From positions 27,378,001-27,442,000 of the forward strand of contig JAYKYS010000006.1 of the NCBI GenBank assembly GCA_036924285.1: a stretch of 64,000 nt of DNA. Direction: 5' to 3'. The notes beneath the pieces were generated by a model that saw nothing but the letters and a program-made list of their open reading frames with translations, ran no database searches and was not told where the DNA came from. The translations under genes and the position numbers were made by a program. Positions 22,253 through 35,048 of this stretch are shown here, one piece after another. Origin of the DNA: Asterella californica (Eukaryota; Streptophyta; Marchantiopsida; Marchantiales; Aytoniaceae). How positions within the stretch are numbered: the first letter of the stretch is position 1; each line of letters begins with the position of its first letter.

Positions 22253-25200
22253 CACAAAATGTTTTGACAGTTTAGAGAAAATTAATAATTTTTGCAGTAC
22301 CAGTTACTTTTGAGGATACAAGGTCTTGTTATCATGCTGAAATGAAGGGATACGGTCCAGCAGAAGCAATGGGTTGGATCTGTAGTCTTATCAAGTAGAT
22401 CAGCTTGGGAAGTGTTTGAAGGTCATTATAGTAAAAGCGGTTCTAAGGCTCTTCCTCCTTTTTTGAGAATGAAGTTGGCTGTACGACGGTGATTGTAAAT
22501 TGCTTTACGCGAATTTTTCTAAGTCTGTGTAGCTCAGTGCATCGTTTTATATTACAAGCTTAGAGCGCGCTTGTATATCAAGATCCCACTTGAGTACGTT
22601 TGCAATATTACTGGCAATGCCCACGCTGGTGTTCCATCCAGCTCATTTCTCTTTCTCTAAATTGTCAAAAGATGGTCGTCACAAGTGAAACTGAGATTCG
22701 TAATTTTCCTTTCCTTCTAACTGACACGAGGTTTCTTGATAAATTGAAGCGGCCCCAGTCTCAGAGCAGCCCCTCAGAAAATGTCCACTTCTTCTTATTC
22801 TTCATGACTAGTAGCTCCCTCTGCAAGTAGCCGCCTCTTGTTGGGGTGGGGTTTGTCGCCTTTTGTCTGTAGTCAACAGGAATTCAAGCCCTTTGTGTAC
22901 CATGCTAAGACCTTGAAGAGCCTCCGTGCAGGATCCAGGAGATCAATGGCTTGGCTCCGATAGTCTAGCTTGTATGTGCCGTTCAAGTTCTTCCTGCACC
23001 GTTTGTTGGCACTCTCATGGACTACTAGATGTGACTCAGAAACTGTTAAGTACCGGCCCTCATCAGCTTTTGAGAATCTACCAGAGATGCTATGCTCGAG
23101 TGTTAGATTAGTAATTAGTGCTAGTGTTAGACCATCTCATGTGTTGTGGATGGGGTCTGCTATTATATGAAGTACACCTTCGGTCTTTGAGTTACCTTCA
23201 AAGTTCCCTATCATCGTGGGAATCCTATTCTCACTCCTAGGGCAGCCTCCTAGTGGGATCGTATCGCGTGATATGATTGTGCTAAATTTGCATGTCCAAG
23301 CTGAGGCGACATCTCCAGAATGTACAGCACAGTCCACTGATCTTGTGATCAAAGTAAAATCGTCTCGATTTGCCAATCCTTTCTTTCTGTCGTAGATACG
23401 TGAATGTAAAATCGAACAAACTGGCCTCTGACAGCTCGAGTATCTCGAACAACAACCTTTGCGGAAAGAAACATGTTGATCCTGCATAGCTGGTCTGTCT
23501 AGTCAAGTAGGACGAAGAAACTTGAACTTCTGCGTGTATGGTGTTCTCATATGACAGGTCGTCGAGCAAAATTGCACACTCTCGGAGTCTCTACCACGTT
23601 GGTCATGGAAAGCTTTTGGCTTCTTTTCCGTCACGCTAAGGCGCTCAGAAGCCATGTGCAGAGGCCAAACGACGTCGCCGTGTGTCAAGTAACTGCTCCA
23701 AGGCTTCTTTCCCGCAATGAACGCTATGGTAACAGGTGCAGCTGCTCCAGGGTCTTTGTGCTGGGGAAACACGTGACCATCCTCTTGAGTGTAGACTTGG
23801 ACTCGTCAGCAGAATCACTCGGTGGAAGGTTGCACCTGAGCAGGTGAGAATGATGCTACAGGTTATGCGCTTCTATAGATGTAATCTGCCTTACGAGGTT
23901 TGAAGGTTTACGTTTCCTAATTAACACACACCTGAGCGGCAATGAGTCTTTAGTGGGGCCACCCTGAAAGACTCCGAATCGGTTGCGTTTTTGAGGTCTG
24001 CCCGGATATCGACTTCACTGAAACAGCTTTTCACTTCTATATGCTTTTCAGGATAGTTTGTTTCGGTTAGTCACTTGCTTAGTGTGGATGCAGACTTTGG
24101 GTGGGAGGAAAAGATTCGAGGATCGGTAAGAAAGGTCAGGTTACCTGTTTTGAATCATACAGGTTTCATCTAGGATTCTGGAGACTTAGTTCGAAGAGTA
24201 ATAAACGCGACGCTCTTTCAGCTTCATAGTGTACTGATTGAAGGTTCATCCGCCAATGAATGAGTGAATTCAAGGACTTTCAAAACCAAAGACAGTTAGA
24301 CTGACTTAATATTGCGTACACTCAGGATGAATCTCTGGAGAAAAAGTGTTTAGTAGCTATGACTGGCTAAATCATAATCATGAGAATATCCCAGTGCATA
24401 AGCTGATTCTTATATCCTCTTAGCACCACCCCGAGGGAAACTCATGTGAAAGGTTCTACCGATACTGACGAACAACAGCAATCAATTTGACTGCTGAGCT
24501 GAGCTGAGCTCTTGACAGTAAACAAACTGCAAGTCAATAAAACTTGGAGCCAATTGATCGGTATCCACTAGGTTACAACAGTTGCAGAAACACAACCAAG
24601 TCGTCCTTCCGGAACTCCCTCCCAGGCCCGTCTGTCGCTTGTAGAATCGGAGTAAACTTTTCAGTGCTACACTAAACTGCTCATTTCGGTGAGCAGACCT
24701 AAATGCCGACACAGAAATCCATAAAAGCTCGGAAATCGTAGGGCGTAGAAGTGAAGTCACGTAAGCGAAGATCGATCTGAGTTAGGAGGAAGCTGGAAAG
24801 ATGTCTAGCTATGGAAGAAGAACCTCACTGACACCTAGTTGACTCAAACTGCTTAATTGCTTTGCTTGAGAAGAAGAAGCCAGACTCCCGGTAATCCTGG
24901 CCCACGGATTGATCAACGACGACGGTTCATGGTCAACTTAATGGAAAAGGTAGACACTGATGATTTCGTCACGTAGGTTAAGCAATCAAGACGAAACATG
25001 GGCGACTTGTCAATGAATTCCGTTCGCTTCCTTACCAGTACCGTATTTCGCAGCCCTCAGTTCCTAAGGTCTTACCCGCATGGATGGATTGGACCATCTC
25101 CAGGAGAATGGCCCTTTTCAGTCATGATTGTATATATGGGTCTTACAGAAGAGGCCGACCAACTCAAGCGCCCAACTATGGCAGAAGTCTTCTTAGCGCA

Positions 25201-26672
25201 AGTCTCCGTTACATAGCGTGCAGTCCCTTATTACACTAGGACAACTTCCTTGACTTCCGATCCAGTAGCTTGATTTGCACTTCAGCTTTCCAGATTTGAG
25301 GTTTCATGATTGCTTCCATCTTCTCACATGTTGTGCTGCAGCCCCGTACGTGCACATAAACTCGACCATTGTGTGTTGTGGTTTACAGAGGTTTTGTGCC
25401 ATTGACATTCTCTTCTCTGCTCTTCTGCTCTGCTTTATCTTTTATGGCCATTATCAGATCGTGGAAGCATTTCTGCTTTGTCGTCATCAGTGACTTCATC
25501 AGATATGGCGTGAGCTTTAATATCCTAGCTGGAGAGCTGCATCTCGATTCTCGTGTCGTGGTAGTAAGGATAGAACGTGATACCTTTTCCAGTTTGTGGG
25601 CCTCCTTCGAGTTCAGCTTCTACTACACTTTTGTGTCTCTTGCAGTTGTCTCTTCTCGGGTTCATTACTATTAGCGAAGGATTGGTAGAGTTGAGTGCTA
25701 GCAAATTCGTGCCTGTGGATGATAAGCTGGGTCCAGAAAACGTGTTGACAGTTCGGTTCAGTCGAACAAGCTTTCACAGGCTTCAGAGTTAACGGTCTAG
25801 GATTCGAACTCTTTATAATCCTGTAATCCTTCACTCTTTATTGTAGGCAAACTTAGAGATCTGACTGGAGGGGAATGTATGGATAGCAGCAAAGGTATCT
25901 CGAAGTGTTTGCAAGGGAGATATATATATATATATATATATAACGGCCAGAACTTTCTCGAAGCGAAGGCAACTGCGAAGATATCTGAGCCACTGACTAG
26001 AAGCTTTAGCAGATCTGCTCTTATTCTCATACTTCGTTCGGAATTATACCGCTCATCATCGATGTCCACGAATATCTCTTTCAACGTTGTATACAACCAA
26101 CAACTCTCTCTAGATCTGTCTCTCTCGCCCAAATGGAAGCGAAGAAGTTGCGCATATTGAGCTTGTAGGGCTTCTCGACCTTAGCCTGCGTCGCGATGTA
26201 CCTCTTGATAGGTTCGTACCACTGTAAAGCTTCGTAGCCTCTGATTTCACCTCGAAGAGTTCTGGAGTCTGAACGTTCGGAGGCAGTCCTAATGCTAAAA
26301 TGGTACTCGTTGGAGTTCTACATCGACTCTCATTCGTCACTTAATCTCCTTCTTGACTATCATTCGAAGCCAGACTTGCCGATTACGGTAAAACAAAAGA
26401 ATCGAAGTCTCAGTCATCCAAAAGCCTCATCTGTCTAAAATCTGAAGCCCAAAACAGCAAAGTTCGAAACTTTTGCTACCCAAGAGATCTGGACGATCAA
26501 TCAACAGCTCCTTGGCTTGGTCCTAAACAACTCACCCCGCTTTCAATCGATTCGTATACGTACATCCACCAGACCAGAGCATCGAACGTTGCTGGCTGAG
26601 GAGAATAGAGCCGTTACAACATACAGACAGACAAAAGAGCTATATCAACAGGGTATATACAGTAAAATTCTA
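22253..26672. other. Intergenic sequence, no secure gene
   Basis: Several open frames of 70-110 residues occur. The best is on the minus strand at 23503-23785 (includes GHVFPQHKDPGAAAPVTIAF); it has plausible composition but no start, domain or splice partner that I can defend. A TA microsatellite lies at 25921-25942. The right end is the 3' flank of the DMP gene. Confidence 0.4.
25921..25942 (+). repeat. (TA)11 microsatellite
   Basis: Eleven uninterrupted TA units. Confidence 0.95.
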
Positions 26673-27410
26673 TCAGACAGGGGCTCTGATTGCTGCTGCT
26701 GCTGCTGCTGCTCCTACACGAACTAGGCGTGGCGATGGAGACCGACGAGGCGACGGTGAAGAATTCGAGCTGTGCTCCTTCGAATCCCCTCCTTTCGACA
26801 GCAAGCTCGACTTAGCTAGGCTCTTGGATCTCGTCGCGGGGACCAGCAACTCCTTGACGAGCTCCGTTCTCCCGGCGATGATGGCGAATCCAACGCCGTG
26901 TCTGGCCGGAGGGGCGAAGGCGAAGTACATACCGACCACGAGAGCGACCAGAATGGGAGCGCACTTGGTGATGGTGGCGGGGATGCGGGGATAGAAGCAG
27001 TTGGTGATGGGAGACGTGAGCATGGAGAGCGAAGAGAATGTGATGACGACGAGCACGCCGTTGATCAAGTCGAAGTTGGTGAGGATGAACTGGTTGGGAT
27101 CCGAACCTCCCGTGTAGAAGTAGCCGTCCACGTCGGGGATGTTCGAGGCGGAGCTCGCGAAGTGAGGGTTGAACAGACCCTTGCAGGTGACGATCCCGTA
27201 ATACACCTTCCCGCTGTCTGTGGTGATGCTGTCCGTGAAGCTCAGAACCCAGCAGATGAATATGAAGACCAGAAGGAGCATCCCCGTCATGATCTTCTCC
27301 GTGTTCCCGCACTCCCCGTTGTTAGTGAAGAGCGGTGCCAGCGTCTGAAACGCCAGATAGCTCCCCGTCGGCAGAAGGTTCGCCAAATTGGTCAGCACAT
27401 TCGGTGACAT
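26673..27410 (-). CDS. DMP family membrane protein (DUF679)
   Basis: A single exon of 245 residues. DUF679 features in order: NLLPTGSYLAFQTLAPLF (residues 11-28, first membrane segment), the ECG cysteine region, IMTGMLLLVFIFICWVLSF (second segment), FTDS, YYGIVT with LFNP, DLINGVLVVITFSSL (third) and CAPILVALVVGMYFAF followed by PPARHGVGFAI (fourth). Plant DMPs are four-pass proteins of endomembranes and plasma membrane; some act in senescence-related membrane remodelling and others in sperm-egg fusion. Which applies here is unknown. The C-terminal 60 residues are unusual: a Ser/Arg/Lys-rich tail ending in a poly-Ala run encoded by a GCT/GCA microsatellite. An N-terminal cytosolic extension common in DMPs is missing, so an upstream exon is possible: the ATG at 27410 is preceded by a pyrimidine-poor GTGCAG. 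Confidence 0.92.
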   Translation of the reverse strand: MSPNVLTNLANLLPTGSYLAFQTLAPLFTNNGECGNTEKIMTGMLLLVFIFICWVLSFTDSITTDSGKVYYGIVTCKGLFNPHFASSASNIPDVDGYFYTGGSDPNQFILTNFDLINGVLVVITFSSLSMLTSPITNCFYPRIPATITKCAPILVALVVGMYFAFAPPARHGVGFAIIAGRTELVKELLVPATRSKSLAKSSLLSKGGDSKEHSSNSSPSPRRSPSPRLVRVGAAAAAAAIRAPV

Positions 27411-28569
27411 TCTGCACCCCCCCGGCCACGGCCCCAGCAGCTGGTATCACTCCAGAATCTCATGACCGTCTGTCCAGAGCTCCGCAGGAGCTGCTGTAGA
27501 AGAAACTCATGCCCCCACTAATCAGCTCCAGGACCTGCTCTGGAATTTACTCGAACTCGATCTGTCGCTGCAGCTGCTCTACTGGATTTTTCAGAATCAG
27601 TGACCTGCTGCTGCTGCTGCTGTCGTTTCCAACTCACCCTCATGAGGGCGCGGATTAATCTTGTGATATGCGGACGGCCCACTTTCCAGATTGATTCCCT
27701 CGAGCTTCTACTCGAACTTTGACGTGATAACTTGATTTATGCGTATCTGTCTGATCTGGCGATCGGCTTCTAGGGAGGAGTAAACGTTCGATCCGAAAAG
27801 CGTTCTGCTGTTCGTTTCTTGTGAAGCGTCTCGGGCCGAAACCGAATTACTCCTCACGATCGAGAGACAAGGCGAGACGAGCGCAGAATCTATTCACCGA
27901 ATTCTTATCTGCCTTGAACGTCGTTGTCGTCAGATACTTTTCGAATTTCGAAGTCAGGGCTCGACTTCGAACGACGGTGGCGTGCACGTGCGTGGGTGGA
28001 AGAGGGATGATTCTGGGGCCGGACGGACCTGCTGGCAGCTGGAGCCGGATATTCTGAATTTTCTCCAGTTCATACGAGAAGACGGGCGATTAATTGCTGA
28101 GGTTGAGGTCGAGTGATTCGGATTCCGGCCATAAGGGAGAGAGAGAGAGCTTCACGAGGAAACGCGTGGGGGATGGTTAATGACTCGAAGCTCTTTGTTG
28201 CGTGCAACCTCAACATGTAGCCGCATGCACAAAGGAAGAAGATGTAGGAGGAGAGTCTCGAGATGCGAGCTTCTAAGGATCGTAGAGTCGATCGTCGTTC
28301 TGGGCGACGTCGACTTGCCGAATCAGAGTCTTCCGCCCCACGTTCGTCATCATATCGCGACGACCGATCTTCTCAGTCCAAGTCCTCGGGAGCTGACGAT
28401 GGCCCAGAGCTATAAGAAACGCTTCTCTAGCTGGTCAAAAAGCTTGACACTGACGGCTAAACTGGACCTCGACCACACACCAGAACGATGGCCGCGACGT
28501 CGTGGGCGTTAGCAGTAGCAGACGGTAGCAGAACCGGGAGCCGGGGACTGAACTTCTGGTGGGGCCATC

Positions 28570-28612
28570 GAAGATGAGATGAGATGAGATAGATGAGATG
28601 AGATGAATGAAT
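28570..28612 (+). repeat. (GATGA)n microsatellite
   Basis: Repeated GATGA units with one GATA interruption and a GAATGAATGA tail. Confidence 0.9.
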
Positions 28613-29021
28613 GACCTGCCCAGAATCTTCCAAGTTCGAACAGCTCACTGCCCGCTGCAGTTATCGGAAGATCCAGTGCTTGAGAAAAGTGTACATATTC
28701 TACATACATAACTGAAGGGTTGAGAGACGAAAAAGCCGTAAAGCATGCAGTAGGGGAAACGAATTAGAGCCTAACGACAGAAACTGGCACTATGAGCTTA
28801 AGTCCATTCGGGTCTCAACTGGTCTTCCGTGAAGGACGTGCAGCAGAGAGGGAAATGAATAATATTTTCGACATAGATTCGTCATCCCATCTGCACAGTT
28901 CTGAATATTACAACTTCTGTTTACAAGCGTCTCTGTCTGAACCTTCCTATTTTTGATTCGCGGCTGACCATTTGCAGACACGACTAATTGAGATAAGTAG
29001 TAAGTACACAGTTCTATCCGA

Positions 29022-29053
29022 CTACTTACGGTAATTACAATTACCGTAAGTAG
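29022..29053. repeat. Snapback palindrome, 15-bp perfect arms, 2-nt loop
   Basis: CTACTTACGGTAATT (29022-29036) pairs exactly with 29039-29053; the loop is AC. Confidence 0.97.
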
Positions 29054-29367
29054 GATAATCGATCTTACTCACAGTGATCACTGCCTTCACTTGCATCTCG
29101 TGGTAAGTTACGGGATCAGGATATTTACTTGCTTGCAATGAAGGCCACTGACATTTGTTTTAAGTTAAAAATATATAAACAAACTTTTAGCTTCAGAGTT
29201 TACTGAAGCTCCCTCCATTTAGCAGCTAAATCACAGTATGGGTACAAAAGCAAGGAAAAGTTACTTTTTGGGTCTTGAAGTTTGTATTTTAGCTAACAAC
29301 GAATATTCCTTTTCGGTCCAACAAATTCACAGCTTTCAGCTACGTATATAGTTCTCAGTCGATAATA

Positions 29368-29710
29368 CAGAAATTGGCTTGATCACACCCCCAGTAGGTT
29401 TCTTGAGTTTGATCACACCTTTGGACTGGCTATTGCCTGTAAAACAAGTCACTTTGTAATGTTACTCACATGTGAGACTGTACATATTAAATTTTCGAGC
29501 ATGTATAGTATAAAGTGTTTTTAATGTTAAATATTCTGAATTATAGTGATATTTAGTAAAAGTTAAAAGTACTAAAATGAAGAACTAAAAAATAAAACGA
29601 CTGATTCTACTGTCAATAACCTTTCAGGGGTAGATCAAGCGATACATCGCTAAGAGGGGTATGATCAAACTCAAGGAACCTATTGGGGATGTGATCAAAC
29701 AAATTTCTTG
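29368..29710. mobile_element. Mutator-like MITE, copy 2 (343 bp)
   Basis: Starts CAGAAATTGGCTTGATCAC and ends GATCAAACAAATTTCTTG. TIRs are about 90 bp with repeated TTGATCACACC-type words. A perfect 9-bp target duplication TCGATAATA lies at 29359-29367 and 29711-29719. No ORF. Confidence 0.93.
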
Positions 29711-29719
29711 TCGATAATA

Positions 29720-32700
29720 TCAGACTGGTCTAATGAAGCAAAATGATCTATAGCTTTGGATTGAATCTTCACTCTTCAGATTTTATCTGATTAATTATGG
29801 AACAAGAGTATGAGGATCAAAAACATCATTCAGTTTGGCAACCAGGACTTTTCCTACTCATACTTCAAGTCTTAGACTAGCTAGTTCAGGATATACAGCT
29901 GCAATAAAATTGGTAATTCACACTGATATTTGACTTTTAGTATTAACTATAATTATCAGTTTAGAAACGTCCAGTCTACTTAACTTCGACCCTTAAATTT
30001 TACTAAAATCAATCAATTAGATATATAATGTAATAAAATGGTTTAGACTAAGTTCAATAAACGTCTAGCCTAATGACATTGTGACAAGCAGTTCAACACG
30101 TCCAGTGGACAGTTGATGGCAATAAATACTATTAAGAGTGGTCTTGCAGCAACGTGTTCCGTTTATATTGTTGTTCACATGTCTTTGAAAGTAATTTTCA
30201 TATTAAAATTCTTTCATCTGGTGATTTTATTACCTCTATAAGGGAGAGGTAATGAAATCCAAACTGTAGGGTTTCATGATAAAACGTACTCGTGAAATCA
30301 TTCATGTAACTAAACTTAATCAGGCCCAAACACATTCTCATTACTTTTATTAACTTGCTTATTATTCACCTCTTCCATCTCAAGATGGAAAGTGGAGAAG
30401 CTTATCTTCGCCCATTCTTTTTCTCTCAAGAAAGGTGAGATGATAGATTACTGTCTAGATTAAACTAATATATTTTTGTTAGTAGACTCTTTTACTTATA
30501 ATTTCTACAGCTTGTGAGTCCACGCTTGGTTTATGGGTTTTTCCTAGATCTGCTCGTAACCCCAGGTCCGGTTATCATTTAACGGTTACAGATACATCTA
30601 AACTTTATATAAACTGATTATTATATCTATTATATATATATATATTCAATATAAAAATATCTGTATATCACTTATATGTTTTCCAATAAAGGAAAGTAAC
30701 AAAAAATCCCCAATTACGGCTGGGAGAATACACTTATTTAATGAAACAACTTTAAACCTTTTATGAAGACGTTTTAGTACAAGACAAACAGACAAGAGTT
30801 GCTAGGCCAGCTGAATGTTGTCCACGTTCCATGAGCTACGTTTTAGTACAAGCCAAACAGACAAGAGTTGCTAGGCCAGCTGAACGTTGTCCACGTTCCA
30901 TGAGCTACTTCTCAGCTCACGGAACGTGGACAAAGTTGCGTCAAAAACGTATTTCTGGCACGTGCAGGTGCCGTACATGAAGAATCGGGGAGTACGTATG
31001 CTGCCGTATCTCAAAAGTATCACCATTGACTAATAGACCCGAGCACAAAGAACTTCGTAGAGTGAAATTAGATACTCGTTTGACTTTGGCAATCTCCCAT
31101 CAGAGAAAGTCCGCTACTTAGCGTACCTCATGGACGATTCTTCCTAATTTGAATTTGAATTATATATTTGTTTTGTCTTTACTTATATAAATAATTATAA
31201 ATATGAGTATAAAAGTAAAAAAATATTTACTTTTTTTCACAATATATTTTAGGTTAGAGAGAACATACTATTTTATTTAAAAAACTATAAAAAAATTATT
31301 TCATTTTAAATAAATATTAATGGTTAATTATAAAATTAATCACATAATGTAAAGCTCTGGGAGAGCTTTGATTGAAGTAATTATTTAATAGATTCAGTTC
31401 TCGCAAGAAAATTTTATCAACAAAAGTATTTTAAGTATAATGGTTAAATATGTTGTTTGAGATTAATCATAACTTGTAAAGATGGTGGATAGGGCTAATA
31501 ACATTTCTTATTTGATAGATTCTAATTTCACAGATTCCAAGTTGCAATGAAGAGATAAAAGACACCAAAAGCATTTCTGCATAACTGTGAATTGAAAAGT
31601 GTGATGTGATGCTCTAGTTGCTCTAGGTCTAGTGATAAGCTGTGTGTGAGTTCTGCTCGTTGGGTTTTTTGTTATAGCTCTATTCAGAAAGAACCATCCC
31701 TCTCAACCAAGTTTCATCAGAAATGTTCTTGCTTGGACCGTTTAGCTGACTATTCAAGTGTCGGCTCCACGTACATCAGTGAGTCGCACTATCCAAACTA
31801 CTTTACTGCATGGAGAAGGAAAGATGGAAACAATTTGAATAATTGGGGAGTGTCTGATCATCTTCGAGATACAAACTGCATGTTGCGGTGAACTGGGGTT
31901 GGGAACATATTTCCTGGTTTTTTGAGGATATAGAGTATCAGAATTTACTCCTTAGCTCGCTGGTGAGCCATAGCCCATGCTGAGATCAATATTGACTCCT
32001 CGAACTCTACTTCGTGTCTGCTGCACTTTTGAACCATATTTGTTTCATTTATTTGTATCAGGTGTTTTATCTCTTGTCAATCTCTCGATCGGAAGAAGTG
32101 GGTAATGTCCAAACTTCCTTAATATTTTTCAGTTAACGATACTAGTCCCGATGCCTTTTCCTTCTTGGTCTTTTTTTTTGTAACCACGATTCCATTACAC
32201 TTCTCTCATATGTCTTACCTTCTCAAGTCTTGTTGGACAGATTCAACCCTTGCGTGTCTCGTCGTTTACCCGTTTGTAAATGACTTAGAGCGGAAGGATG
32301 TCTCGAACCTTTGTAGCAGCTGTTTCGTATCAGGACTCTTTGGACCTTCATCCAGCAGCATGGGAGTAGTGAGTAAGACCAGTCCTATCAGTATATCCTT
32401 GTGGAACTCAGTTGTAAGATTTTAGTTTAGTCATTCGGCATCTTTCATCTGGTATGTAGAAGTAATTTCGTCATGTACCTCAGCCCATCAAGACGTAAGA
32501 GTTCATACTAGTTTTGGAATGACAGCAAGCGCTCTTGGTCCTCAGACAAAGAATATGAACTAGCCAATCCTCTTGTACTTAATTGCTTTGGTTTATAATG
32601 CATCTACTGTGCAAGGACAGAGTAAACATTTATCTTCTATAATCTCTGTGTGACTTCGTAAGCCGTCCTTCCTCGTCATCTAGCTACACCTCATGGAGGT

Positions 32701-32750
32701 CCATGCCTCGAGCAGAACAGTACCGAGTGAGCCCTGTCACGATAGAGGAA
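29720..32750. other. AT-rich gene-poor sequence
   Basis: Very AT-rich, especially 29900-30720 and 31140-31560. No coding segment is supported. A 69-bp tandem duplication lies at 30771-30908. Frames at 31646-31891 and 32165-32425 are short and featureless. Confidence 0.5.
30771..30934. repeat. 69-bp tandem duplication followed by an inverted partial copy
   Basis: Units 30771-30839 and 30840-30908 begin GTTTTAGTACAAG and end CATGAGCTAC, with about three differences. Directly after them, 30914-30934 (AGCTCACGGAACGTGGACAAA) is nearly the reverse complement of the unit's GTCCACGTTCC end, so a hairpin can form. Confidence 0.9.
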
Positions 32751-32911
32751 CGTTGTATTACAAGTAGTCTCTTTGCGTTATATACTCTAACCTATGGACA
32801 AGAGGTCAGTCACTAGTCAGTCATTAGTCACAGAGAGATGTGACTGAGATTAATACACTAGATATGACTGTAGAGGTGACTGAAATCTGAACCTAGACAT
32901 TATTTTTAACA

Positions 32912-34325
32912 CCCCCTCTTAATGTCAGTGGTACTGAATATACACCAAGTTCAAGTCTCAATTTTTGAAACCTATCTGAAGACAAAGGCTTGGTGAATAT
33001 ATCAGCAGTTTGGTTATCAGTTGTTACCCATTGAGTAACAACCTCTCCTGAAATTATTTTTGCTCTAATGAAGTGGACTTTTGGAGTGTCTTGGTTCACA
33101 CTTACATCCTCCAACATCCATCTTAGCCAAATGGCCTCTCGTGTTGCATTACACAGGCCACGATATTCTGCTTTAGAGGAGTATAAAATAATAGTTGGCT
33201 GCTTTTTACACTGCCAAGTGATGACACCTGCTCCAAGCATAAATGCAAATCCAGACATTGATTTACGATCTGAAGAATCGTCTACCCAATCAGCATCAGT
33301 AAATCTGACACCAAGTGACTCAGATCTGAGCTATATCTGAGTCCATAACTGGTAGTTCTCATGAGATAGCGCAAAACTCTCTTTGCTGCCCTCATAGACA
33401 TTATTGTGGAAGACTTCATATTTTGACTGAGTTTGCTGACCTCATACGAGATATCTGGTCTAGTAGTGACAGCCAAGTAAATCAGTTTTTTAATTAGTTT
33501 CCTGAATTCTGTTGCATCTACACGCTCGTTATCGGACCAAGTTTCTTATAGTAGTTGCAATTCTCAAGTTTCTGTTTGTTGGAGTTGTTGAACTTGCTCT
33601 CTGAGTCTCGTGTAGAACTTCCTCGCTTGTTCTCCCAGTGCTCCTTGTGAATTAGAGGTCTGCGAATCTTGAGGTCTACCACGTTTCTGATCTCTCTTCT
33701 TGGAGAAGAAAGCAACATCAGTGGCAGTTGCTTGAGTGGACTTGGTCTCGGTGTTCATAGCTTCTTGCAAAGCTAGTGTCTGCAATTCTTCGAATGTGAT
33801 AGGCTTCGTACGTACATCCACAACTTTCACAAAATGCTCGTATGGTTCTGATAAACTCTGGAGCACTATCAATACCAAGTCGTCATTGTCTATAGTCTCA
33901 TCCAGATTCCTCAGTTGTTGTATCAGAATTTTCACTGTATTCAAATGCTCTTCGAGTGAATGCATGCAGTCATTTGCAAAGTATTCAACTTTGCGAAGCA
34001 TTCTCTTCTTCGTGCGAGCTGCTCTTTCGTGCTTTTTGATGAATGTATATCCCAAGCCTCTTTTGAAGTTTTAGCCTCCAAGATATCTTAAACTTCAGAG
34101 TCTTTGATAGTAATCTTGATGATGGCAAGTGTTTGTTGATCTCGTTTATTCCAAGATTTGACCGTTGTTGATGATCCAAAAGGTCTCTCTTCATCACCTA
34201 GCAGAATGTCTCACAAGTCTTAATTCTGGAAGATGGCTTGAACCTTGAAACACCATACTGGATAGTTTGTGCTATCTCAACTTATGATGATCATGAAGCA
34301 AGTTATCACTAACGTTAGTCATCGA
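32912..34325 (-). pseudogene. Second copia element, internally deleted remnant
   Basis: Read on the minus strand: a gag start near 34325 (MTNVSDNLLHDHHKL), a gag core including EEHLNTVKILIQQLRNLDE (33564-34055), then a direct jump to the C-terminal RT/RNase H part (AVTTRPDISYEVSKLSQN, 33476; GFAFMLGAGVITWQCKKQ; SSKAEYRGL; TADIFTKPLSSDRFQKLR). Protease, integrase and most of RT are missing, so about 3 kb was lost. It ends with a polypurine tract (minus strand AAGAGGGGG, 32912-32920) followed by TGTTAAAAATAATG, the expected start of a 3' LTR running left from 32911. I could not find the other LTR or its outer boundary. This lineage differs from the 17-22 kb element. Confidence 0.85.
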
Positions 34326-35038
34326 TAGAATATAAAGTAGCTGAGAAAAATCTGGAACTTCCTAAAGTGGTTGTGGAGGTAGAAGTAGTGTCTATATTAT
34401 TATCTCCTGCAATCCAGTCAAGCACGGCAAAAATCGTTAAGCACAGTCAAAGTTACGTTGACCAAGATTGCGTGAAAGTGTAACTTCCTTATACGAGCTC
34501 TATTTAGGTCGAAAGTTGAACCGTTGGAAAGCTCCTTCCAAAATCATGAAAGAACAATCCTCGCAAAAAGAACTCTCAGAATTATCAAATTTGATCTCCT
34601 TCCCTTCCGAAAATGCAATCAAAGATGTTTACGTATATACTAGAAACCAATGCAAATATTTAAGTTACACCTTGCACGAACAATAATGAAATATTTATCA
34701 ATAAACTCCTGATATCTTCTCACGCAAATTGAAATTGCATACTGGAAAAAAATAGTAATAATAATAATTATTATTATTATAGAAAGGAGGAAGCTTAATG
34801 TGTGGACGAGATCGAAGCTTGCAACAAGAGCGTTAAACCCATGGAAACGATTTCTGGTGAAAATAGAATGTTTCAAGCATACTCCGAGTGAACAACAAGG
34901 AGCTGACTTCAGTTGTGCCATAGCCAGACTCAATGATGTCATCCGTTATCAGTCTCTAGATATCGATATTCTTAAGGTTGTATGATGATTAGTTACTATT
35001 TTCTGTCGAGAAAAGAATCGGAGATTAGCAGAAGGTGG
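34326..35038. other. Intergenic sequence
   Basis: Nothing coding is supported. A (TAA/TTA)n-rich palindromic patch (AATAATAATTATTATTATTA) lies near 34755-34780. The missing 5' LTR of the copia remnant would be expected here but was not recognised. Confidence 0.4.
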
Positions 35039-35048
35039 GTGCAGAATG

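Larger units (their letters stand above)
27411..29358. other. Upstream region of the DMP gene and intergenic DNA
   Basis: It contains a CTG trinucleotide run near 27605, a GATGA pentanucleotide array at about 28570-28612 and a perfect snapback at 29022-29053. Short frames at 27821-28057 and 28180-28512 look like chance. The DMP promoter should lie just above 27410. Confidence 0.5.

Noticed and set aside
23282..23785. Two overlapping minus-strand frames of about 90 residues
   Set aside because: Composition is protein-like, but no start, splice partner or domain could be defended, and the frames compete with each other.
26898..27407. 169-residue plus-strand frame and 166-residue minus-strand alternative frame over the first DMP gene
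   Set aside because: They are shadows of the GC-rich DMP coding sequence; composition is low-complexity Glu/Asp/Arg/His and no motif is present.
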